Of a stretch of 9,170 bases of DNA, positions 1-5,987 are shown in pieces. The stretch lies in contig JAFUKK010000176.1 of NCBI GenBank assembly GCA_017473665.1, positions 1-9,170 of the forward strand. Direction: 5' to 3'. A program made the position numbers and the translations under genes. Source of the stretch: Lachnospiraceae bacterium. GTDB lineage: Bacteria > Bacillota > Clostridia > Lachnospirales > Lachnospiraceae. The notes under the pieces were generated by a model, which had not been told where the DNA came from, ran no database searches, and saw only the letters and a program-made list of their open reading frames with translations. Each line of letters opens with the position of its first letter. The stretch's first letter is position 1.

Positions 1-29
1 AGGGTATATCTGATGGATGGAGGGTTGTT

Positions 30-1010
30 ATGAAAAGACAATTAAGTTGGAGATTTAATAACGAGGAACGTTTTTCGGATTATATCGAGAAGTATCAATT
101 AGACCGTATCAGTGCGATTGTAGGAAAGACCTTTTTAAACAATACCAGTATACGTGAAAAAAAGGCGGACTTTGGTGATCATGACGGTACCTTAAGAGTT
201 GATATCTGTGTTGAGGCCAAAGAAGGCGGATTTATTATTATAGAAAATCAATACAACAAAACGAATCATGATCATTTTGGTAAGTTATTTACCTATGCTA
301 CCATGTTGGGTTCAGAAGATAAGGCCGTAACGGATGCAGTCTGGATTGTGGAACGTGTCCGGGAAGAACATTTTAATGCGGTGAATAGTATTAATGACCT
401 GTTAAAGAAAAAGGGGATTGATTTTCGTATTTGGCTATTAGTTGCCTCATTAACAGAAAACGGCTTAGATTTAAATTGTGAAGAAAATGAAGATACCGTC
501 GAGCTTAGATTTCCTGCCAAAAGTGATTTCTTTGTCAGAGGAACAAAAGAATATGATGATCCGGAACATAAAGCAGAATTAGATGAATTTATGCCGATGC
601 TCATGAACTATGTTTCTGATGAATTGGTTGAATGGAAAAGTCCCAGTCGAGCACCCAGTACACCTCATTGCATAGGAGTCAGGTCCAATAGAACAGTATC
701 TTATGACTTTAACATACCATTTAGGGTAAAAGAAAAACGTATTAAAGTGGAAGCACGTTTCAACGACGAATTTTATAAAAATTGGATCGAAAATAATTGG
801 GAAGTCTTAACGGGACAACTGAATGAAGAATTATTAGGTTACATAGAGCAGTATTCAATAAAATACGAGATTACCAAATCTTATGTGAAAATAGCAGGTA
901 TAGTAAAGGCTGATATTACCAATGAAGCTAAATGGTCAAGTTATATTGAGCAGACGGTGGATTTAGTAAGGGTAATTTCCGTGATATGCGGAAAAGTAGA
1001 GAGATTTTAA
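30..1010 (+). CDS. DUF4268-type protein with PD-(D/E)XK-like nuclease core
   Basis: A 326-aa soluble protein with no signal peptide or membrane segment. Residues 53-95 carry the pattern I associate with DUF4268 proteins: strand RVDICVE with D58, then strand IIIENQ with E72 and Q74, then NKTNHDHFGKLFTYA. D58 and E72-x-Q74 fit a PD-(D/E)XK nuclease-like metal site in its E-x-Q variant. The segment WIVERVREEH (105-114) is also typical of the family. The C-terminal half (about 190-320) would be the DUF4268 domain, ending in a predicted helix. The start is supported by a GGAGGG ribosome site at 19-24. The gene ends at a strong terminator and is convergent with the fic gene. A DNA-cleaving or defence role is a plausible inference but is not shown; the biological function of the family is unknown to me. 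Sampled lines of the gene are about 33-40% GC, lower than the xylosidase gene downstream. Confidence 0.8.
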   Translation: MKRQLSWRFNNEERFSDYIEKYQLDRISAIVGKTFLNNTSIREKKADFGDHDGTLRVDICVEAKEGGFIIIENQYNKTNHDHFGKLFTYATMLGSEDKAVTDAVWIVERVREEHFNAVNSINDLLKKKGIDFRIWLLVASLTENGLDLNCEENEDTVELRFPAKSDFFVRGTKEYDDPEHKAELDEFMPMLMNYVSDELVEWKSPSRAPSTPHCIGVRSNRTVSYDFNIPFRVKEKRIKVEARFNDEFYKNWIENNWEVLTGQLNEELLGYIEQYSIKYEITKSYVKIAGIVKADITNEAKWSSYIEQTVDLVRVISVICGKVERF

Positions 1011-1049
1011 TCAGCGTATAAATTGGATAATGGTCGTATCGTAGAGTAG

Positions 1050-1090
1050 GGACTGCCCCCTGTATTGTACAGGGGGCAGTTCTTTTGCTT
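1050..1090 (+). terminator. Rho-independent terminator after the DUF4268 gene
   Basis: The arm 1052-1064 (ACTGCCCCCTGTA) pairs perfectly with 1068-1080 around a 3-nt loop, and two further pairs (one of them G-U) extend the stem to 1050-1082. TTTTGCTTTT follows. The U-tract lies only on the + side, so it ends rightward transcription. Leftward transcripts from fic would form the same hairpin but lack a U-tail, so it is at best a weak terminator for fic. Confidence 0.92.
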
Positions 1091-1095
1091 TTAAT

Positions 1096-2019
1096 CTAAA
1101 TATATTCAAAGTACTCTAGCAACTTTTTATATACATCCTGTGCGGCCCTGCAAGTCTCAATTAAAAATCCCTTTTCTGTGGTGTATTCCTGCAAACCCCT
1201 TCTATAATATTCTTTTGATACATCCTCGATAATGAATGGAGGAATATTATATTTTAAACATTCCTTAAACATAATCAGTCTTCCTACACGACCATTTCCA
1301 TCTTGGAAGGGATGTATTTTTTCGAAGCGATAATGAAAATCAACGATATCCTCAAATGTTACATTACTGTTTTCTCTATAGCTTTTTAACAATTGTTTAA
1401 TTTCTGATGCAACCTTTGAAGGGTGTGTTGTTTCCATCATATTTCCAATCATATTAGGGCGCTTTTTATAATCTCCCACAGCAAACCATTCCTTCTGGCT
1501 ATCGGTTGTGCCGCTCTTTAATAATAAATGAATATGCTTCACAATATCTTCTGACAGTTCTTTATCTGCTACTGTTAGAATGTAATCAAAACACCTGAAA
1601 TGATTCACTGTTTCAATGATATCATCAATCTTTTCAGTTCCCTCTGTAACACCGATTGTTTGGGTTTCGTAGATACTTCTTGTTTGGTCTTCTGTCAATC
1701 GGCTGCCTTCCATATGATTTGAGTTATAGGCCAATCTCACCTGCGTCTGATGATATAATCCGCCTTTTAGCTTTATGTCCTGTTCTTCCCTGAGTCTAAA
1801 GAGGATTGAATTTTCATCTATTTCTTTTTCGTATGATAGAATTGCCCCCGGTTGACAATCAAAATATTTGCATAAACTCTGTATGGTTGATAATGCCACT
1901 TCTTCATTTTTTGCAAGCTTAGCCATCGTCGCAGAGGAGATTCCAATATCATTCTTTAATTTTTCTTTTGATATTTCTCTTTCTTCCATCAATAAAAATA
2001 ACTTTTTATAGGAAAACAT
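1096..2019 (-). CDS. Fic family protein with N-terminal XRE-type helix-turn-helix
   Basis: A 307-aa cytoplasmic protein. Residues 1-62 look like a Cro/C1-type helix-turn-helix (ISKEKLKNDIGISSATMAKL followed by LSTIQSLCKYFDC). Residues about 85-300 are a Fic domain, with the catalytic loop HPFQDGNGRVGR at 236-247 (H236, D240, R247) fully matching HPFx[D/E]GNGRxxR. Such enzymes transfer AMP, or less often other nucleotides, to hydroxyl side chains of target proteins. SNHMEG at 100-105 matches the inhibitory [S/T]xxxE[G/N] motif placed before the Fic core, so E104 should block productive ATP binding (class II arrangement). WFAVGDYKK (178-186) is the expected flap region. I place the start at 2019 because AAAGGTGG lies just upstream; the in-frame ATG at 2043 has no ribosome site and coincides with the predicted transcription start. 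The target is unknown, and no separate antitoxin gene is visible. The fused HTH suggests self-regulation. Confidence 0.92.
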   Translation of the reverse strand: MFSYKKLFLLMEEREISKEKLKNDIGISSATMAKLAKNEEVALSTIQSLCKYFDCQPGAILSYEKEIDENSILFRLREEQDIKLKGGLYHQTQVRLAYNSNHMEGSRLTEDQTRSIYETQTIGVTEGTEKIDDIIETVNHFRCFDYILTVADKELSEDIVKHIHLLLKSGTTDSQKEWFAVGDYKKRPNMIGNMMETTHPSKVASEIKQLLKSYRENSNVTFEDIVDFHYRFEKIHPFQDGNGRVGRLIMFKECLKYNIPPFIIEDVSKEYYRRGLQEYTTEKGFLIETCRAAQDVYKKLLEYFEYI

Positions 2020-2049
2020 TTTATATGCCACCTTTCTGAACATACATAT

Positions 2050-2078
2050 AGTATATCATACCCCTTTATCTTCGTAAA
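2050..2078 (-). promoter_or_regulatory. Predicted promoter of the fic gene
   Basis: Read on the minus strand, TTTACG (2078-2073) and TATACT (2055-2050) are separated by 17 bases. They match the sigma-A consensus at 4/6 and 5/6 positions. The expected transcription start falls near 2043, which leaves room for the AAAGGTGG ribosome site and supports translation from 2019. Confidence 0.65.
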
Positions 2079-2085
2079 TATGCAG

Positions 2086-2103
2086 TCTTTAGATTCCTAA
2101 AGA
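2086..2103. promoter_or_regulatory. 18-bp palindrome, candidate operator of the fic promoter
   Basis: TCTTTAG and CTAAAGA are perfect 7-bp inverted arms separated by ATTC. The site lies 8 bases upstream of the fic -35 box. It has the size of a dimeric Cro/C1-type operator, so the Fic protein's own helix-turn-helix is the natural candidate ligand. There is no U-tract, so it is unlikely to be a terminator. Binding is an inference. Confidence 0.4.
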
Positions 2104-2140
2104 TTGCCTTGCTCTATCAAAAAAACATATATTAAACGCT

Positions 2141-2164
2141 AAAATAGCTAATTCTACCTATTTT
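2141..2164. repeat. Inverted repeat upstream of the exporter promoter
   Basis: AAAATAG (2141-2147) and CTATTTT (2158-2164) are perfect 7-bp inverted arms around a 10-bp AT-rich centre. The repeat ends 7 bases before the predicted -35 box of the exporter promoter, where an activator or repressor could sit. In AT-rich DNA such a match can arise by chance. Confidence 0.3.
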
Positions 2165-2171
2165 TCGAAAA

Positions 2172-2199
2172 TTAATATCTCCAATGGATAATCTATGAT
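2172..2199 (+). promoter_or_regulatory. Predicted promoter of the ABC exporter operon
   Basis: TTAATA (2172-2177) and TATGAT (2194-2199) are spaced by 16 bases and match consensus at 4/6 and 5/6. The start point would be near 2206. This gives a leader of about 63 bases before the start codon at 2269 and makes the in-frame ATG at 2203 an unlikely start. The intergenic region (2020-2268) is shared with the divergent fic gene. Confidence 0.55.
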
Positions 2200-2268
2200 A
2201 AAATGTATGCAAGTCATGATGCAGCAAAGCTTAATCATGGTATTTATGTTATACACGGGGGAGAAAAG

Positions 2269-4101
2269 ATGGAAAAAACAGAAAAGGAGAAATTGTCTTT
2301 AAAACAGACAATCAGGAATGCATGGTATGCGGTGACACTGGGCGCATCCATCAGTAAAAGTATTGTGGTACATTCCTTCTTTCTGTGGCTCATAGGCCAC
2401 ACGGAATGGGTGTTTTTTGACGGAATCTTTATGAGAAAGATTGTGGAAGCATTGGATAAGGGTGTGGGATTTCAGCCCATATTTCTTTTTATCGTTATAA
2501 GCGGTTGTTTCTTTTGTGCATGCTCTATCTATTCCAACTATGTTGAGAATGTGGTATATCCGCTGGAGACCAATCGGCTTTTTGGGGGTATTTATAAGAA
2601 ATTATATGCCAAGGCCAAGAATGTAGAGCTGAAATGCTACGAGGATGCTGATTTTTACAACCGTTACACCATGGCCATGGATGGGGCAGAAGAGAAAATC
2701 ACTGCAATCATCCGGGGTGTATTCGGAACTGTAATCGGTGCTGTCAGTGCCGTGGTGGTGTTCTGGTTTATGTATGAAATCGACCACTATGCGATTCTAT
2801 TTATTATCTCCCCACTGATAGGTAATTTTGTTTTCGGTAATTTAAAAAATAAGGTTGAATTTAAGAGTTATCAGGCCCAGGCTCCTAATGAGAAGGTGCT
2901 GAATTATGTGAGCCGTATGATGTATTTACCGGACGGGGCAAAGGAGATTCGTCTTTCCAATGTATTTGGGTTATTGAAAAAGCAGTATCGGGATGCCACA
3001 GACCGTAGTGTAAAGGTGGCAAAAAAGTATGCTTTTGCCAACGCTAACTATGACTTCTGGAGAATTACATTTACCTTTACGGTTATTTTTGAGGGCGTAT
3101 TGCTCTACGCTATCTACCGTAAACAGGTAACCGGCTCCATTACACTGGCCCAATTGACCATTATGACCAGCCTAATGGTGGCCATGACTTGGATTTTGAT
3201 TCGTGTGTTTGAAAATATCATGGAAATCCTCAAGCATGGCATGTTCATTAACAATTTCCGCAGCTTTTTGAACTATCAGGAGGCCATTCCGGAGGACCAG
3301 GACGGTGATATGCCGGATAAAGAGTTTGGAAGTCTGGAATTTCGCAATGTTTCTTTTTCCTACAAGGAAGAAGAAACCATCAAGGATTTGTCCTTTGTGA
3401 TTACAAAGGGCCAGACTGCAGCACTGGTGGGACATAATGGTGCCGGAAAAACTACTATTATTAAGCTGCTTCTGAGACTCTATGATCCCACATCGGGAAC
3501 CATTTTTTACAATGGAAAAGATATTAGGGAGTACAATTTAAAGGCCTATCGGGAATTATTTGCTACCACCTTCCAGGACTTTCAGCTGTTTGGAATGACC
3601 GTGAAGGAAAATGTCCTGATGGGACGGCATTACGAAAACGAGGAGGAGTTAGTGATTTCTGCATTGAAAAAGGCCGGCGTATATGACAAGGTGATGACAC
3701 TGGATGGGGGCCTGGATGCAGTCATGACTAAAGAGTTTGATGAAGGGGGCGTGGTGCTTTCCGGTGGAGAAAGCCAGAAGCTGGCGGTGGCCAGGACCTT
3801 TGTTAAGGATGCACCTATGAAGATTTTTGATGAACCCTCCAGTGCATTGGACCCCATTGCGGAGTATGAGCTGTTCCGAAACATTATGAAAGAGGGAACG
3901 GACCACACTATGCTGTTTATTTCCCACAGACTTTCTTCTGTTAAGAATTGCGATAAGGTATTCATGCTGGAGAAGGGCCGGCTGATTGAGGAAGGTACTC
4001 ATGAGCAGCTGATTGCGGCAAAGGGCAGCTATGCCCAAATGTATAAGAAGCAGGCCATGAATTATCTTGCGATTGAAAATGAAGAGGAGGTGATACTGTG
4101 A
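2269..4101 (+). CDS. ABC exporter half-transporter (fused membrane and ATPase domains), first subunit
   Basis: A 610-aa type IV (exporter-fold) ABC protein. The membrane domain covers about residues 25-330, with hydrophobic segments near 28-50, 70-92, 150-170, 172-192, 265-285 and 295-315. The ATPase domain covers about 355-600, with Walker A GHNGAGKT (388-395), Q-loop Q436, signature LSGGESQ (497-503), Walker B ending in D521 with catalytic E522, and H-loop H553. The cytoplasmic loop ELKCYEDADFYN before segment 3 is a pattern I associate with peptide or antibiotic-type exporters. I chose the start at 2269 because GGGGGAG lies 5 bases upstream; a longer frame from 2203 has no ribosome site and overlaps the promoter. 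The gene overlaps the next one by 4 bases (GTGA), so translation is probably coupled and the proteins probably pair as a heterodimer. The substrate cannot be told from sequence. No precursor-peptide gene was seen nearby. Confidence 0.9.
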   Translation: MEKTEKEKLSLKQTIRNAWYAVTLGASISKSIVVHSFFLWLIGHTEWVFFDGIFMRKIVEALDKGVGFQPIFLFIVISGCFFCACSIYSNYVENVVYPLETNRLFGGIYKKLYAKAKNVELKCYEDADFYNRYTMAMDGAEEKITAIIRGVFGTVIGAVSAVVVFWFMYEIDHYAILFIISPLIGNFVFGNLKNKVEFKSYQAQAPNEKVLNYVSRMMYLPDGAKEIRLSNVFGLLKKQYRDATDRSVKVAKKYAFANANYDFWRITFTFTVIFEGVLLYAIYRKQVTGSITLAQLTIMTSLMVAMTWILIRVFENIMEILKHGMFINNFRSFLNYQEAIPEDQDGDMPDKEFGSLEFRNVSFSYKEEETIKDLSFVITKGQTAALVGHNGAGKTTIIKLLLRLYDPTSGTIFYNGKDIREYNLKAYRELFATTFQDFQLFGMTVKENVLMGRHYENEEELVISALKKAGVYDKVMTLDGGLDAVMTKEFDEGGVVLSGGESQKLAVARTFVKDAPMKIFDEPSSALDPIAEYELFRNIMKEGTDHTMLFISHRLSSVKNCDKVFMLEKGRLIEEGTHEQLIAAKGSYAQMYKKQAMNYLAIENEEEVIL

Positions 4102-5927
4102 AAAAAGGCAGTAATGAAAAAGAACAGACTAAGCAGTCTGTGAAAGAAGTTTTCAGTAATAACTTCTTCCTCCTGAAATTAATGTTTATAGCCTCTCCCT
4201 CGTATATTATTTTTGTGGCACTGGACGCCATAAGAGGTCAGTTATCCATATTCTTTGAGCATGTGGTGGGTATCGGATATGTGTTGGAAGCGGCAGAATT
4301 TAATTATCCCTTTAAAAAGGTAGCAGCCTTTATCCTGCTATTGGCAGCGGGCATCACGCTGGGTATGGTATTTACTGTATGGGTGGGAGACTATATCACT
4401 GTGAAAGAAAGACCCAAGGTCCGTGAAAAAATCAAGATGATGCTGTATGAAAAAGCAAAGGGACTGGACCTTGCCTGCTATGATAATCCGGAGTTCTACA
4501 ATGAGCAGGTGCTTGCCATTGCGGAAGTAGACAGGCAGATTGACAGAGCGACTCAGTTTATACAAAATACCTTATCCGGTATTACCGTATTTATTTCTAC
4601 CGGTATTTACTTCTTTATGAGAGACAAGGTATCCATTTTCTTTGCCATTGCGTCTTTTGTGTTGGCGTTTGTATTTAACCAGATGTATAACAAGCTCAAT
4701 TTCCTGGTTAGAGTGGAAGGAAATCCCTTCACCAGAAAGAGAGATTATATTAAGCGTATTTTTTACCTGAATGATTATGCAAAAGAAATCCGCTTAAATC
4801 CGGATGTATCCAATATTCTTTTCCGGAATTTTGAAGAAGCCAACGATGAAGTTTATCAGATTGAAAAGAAATATACGAAACGGAAATTCCTGCTGGGATT
4901 CTTACGCAGATATGTGAGCAATGCCATGTTCAGCGATGTATTGTATATTTCCTACCTGGTGTTCCAGGCAGCAGTGCGGGGTACCTTATCCTTCAGTACG
5001 GTGGCCATTTTGTACAATTCCTTTGGAAGCCTGAAGAATGGCATGAGGATTTTTACCGACGTATATCCCTTTGCCAGTGAAACAAGCCTTTATGTAAGTA
5101 AAATCAGGAAATTCCTGGCATATGAACCGGAAATTGTATCACAGGAGGGACTGATTCCATCTGAAGAGGCCAAGGAGATGGAGCTCAGAAACGTATCCTT
5201 TGCATACGGTAGCAGCAAGGATATGTTGCTCAAGGACCTGAATATACATATTAAGCCCGGCGAAAAGATTGCACTGGTGGGTTACAACGGAGCAGGAAAG
5301 ACGACCCTTGTAAAAGTACTGAGGCGATTGTATGACGTGAACTGGGGTGAAATGCTGGCAGACGGAACGGATATCCGCAAATATGATGTGGCAAAGTATC
5401 GGGATACCATCGGAACCGTATTCCAGGACTTCCAGATATTTGCCGGCAATATAAAAGAAAATGTAATGCTGGATGTGGATGATGCATGTGATGAGGAGCG
5501 GATTACACAGGCCCTTACCGATAGCGGACTGATGAAGCGAATTAACCGCATGCCTAAGGGACTGGATACTGAGCTTACCACCGAGTTTTCAGAGGAGGGT
5601 ATTAATTTATCCGGCGGAGAGAGCCAGAAGCTTGCCATTGCACGCGTATTCTACAATCATGCAGGTCTTATGATATTGGATGAACCCTCCAGTGCCTTGG
5701 ATCCTATTGCAGAATATCAGTTAAACCATGCCATGCTTTCAGCCACAGAGAATAAAACAGTTATTTTCATTTCCCACAGATTGTCCACCACAAGAATTGC
5801 AGACCGCATTATTATGTTGGAGGATGGCCGTATCGTGGAGCAGGGAAGTCATGAAGAGCTTCTTAAGCAAAACGGTAAATACGCACAGATGTGGAAGGTA
5901 CAGGCCGGAGCCTATATAGCGGTGTAG
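4098..5927 (+). CDS. ABC exporter half-transporter, second subunit
   Basis: A 609-aa type IV ABC exporter subunit starting with GTG, which overlaps the preceding stop codon. A GAGGAGGTG ribosome site (4083-4091) lies inside the upstream gene. The membrane domain covers about residues 20-325, with clear hydrophobic segments near 75-97, 157-173, 176-194 and 280-300; the loop LDLACYDNPEFYNEQ sits at about 123-137. The ATPase domain has Walker A GYNGAGKT (395-402), Q443, signature LSGGESQ (504-510), Walker B D528 with catalytic E529, and H560. The string DEPSSALDPIAEY is shared exactly with the first subunit, pointing to an old duplication. Both subunits keep a Walker B glutamate and a full signature, so neither composite ATP site looks degenerate. 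The likely role is export of an unknown compound from cytoplasm or inner leaflet, as a heterodimer with the first subunit. The next gene follows after 60 bases with no visible terminator. Confidence 0.9.
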   Translation: MKKGSNEKEQTKQSVKEVFSNNFFLLKLMFIASPSYIIFVALDAIRGQLSIFFEHVVGIGYVLEAAEFNYPFKKVAAFILLLAAGITLGMVFTVWVGDYITVKERPKVREKIKMMLYEKAKGLDLACYDNPEFYNEQVLAIAEVDRQIDRATQFIQNTLSGITVFISTGIYFFMRDKVSIFFAIASFVLAFVFNQMYNKLNFLVRVEGNPFTRKRDYIKRIFYLNDYAKEIRLNPDVSNILFRNFEEANDEVYQIEKKYTKRKFLLGFLRRYVSNAMFSDVLYISYLVFQAAVRGTLSFSTVAILYNSFGSLKNGMRIFTDVYPFASETSLYVSKIRKFLAYEPEIVSQEGLIPSEEAKEMELRNVSFAYGSSKDMLLKDLNIHIKPGEKIALVGYNGAGKTTLVKVLRRLYDVNWGEMLADGTDIRKYDVAKYRDTIGTVFQDFQIFAGNIKENVMLDVDDACDEERITQALTDSGLMKRINRMPKGLDTELTTEFSEEGINLSGGESQKLAIARVFYNHAGLMILDEPSSALDPIAEYQLNHAMLSATENKTVIFISHRLSTTRIADRIIMLEDGRIVEQGSHEELLKQNGKYAQMWKVQAGAYIAV

Positions 5928-5987
5928 TGGGGTAAGGATTTATACAATGATGGGTGTAGTAAATTAAAGTGAAATAGGAGGGTTACA

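Noticed and set aside
1..29. Possible end of an upstream gene
   Set aside because: Only 29 bases are visible before the first start codon, so no frame or gene can be supported beyond the ribosome site.
2020..2043. Eight-residue longer start of the Fic protein at 2043
   Set aside because: No ribosome site precedes it and it coincides with the predicted transcription start. The ATG at 2019 has AAAGGTGG upstream.
2203..2268. 22-residue longer N-terminus of the first exporter subunit (it contains a GG that recalls a leader peptide)
   Set aside because: The ATG at 2203 lies within the promoter/start-point region without a ribosome site. The frame runs on without a stop, so it is not a separate precursor peptide.
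3630..4038. Two minus-strand frames (111 and 129 aa) opposite the first exporter ATPase domain
   Set aside because: They run opposite conserved Walker and signature motifs and resemble nothing. They are shadow frames.
5928..5987. Possible separate promoter for the xylosidase gene (TACAAT at 5943-5948)
   Set aside because: No acceptable -35 box lies 15-19 bases upstream, so I do not call it.
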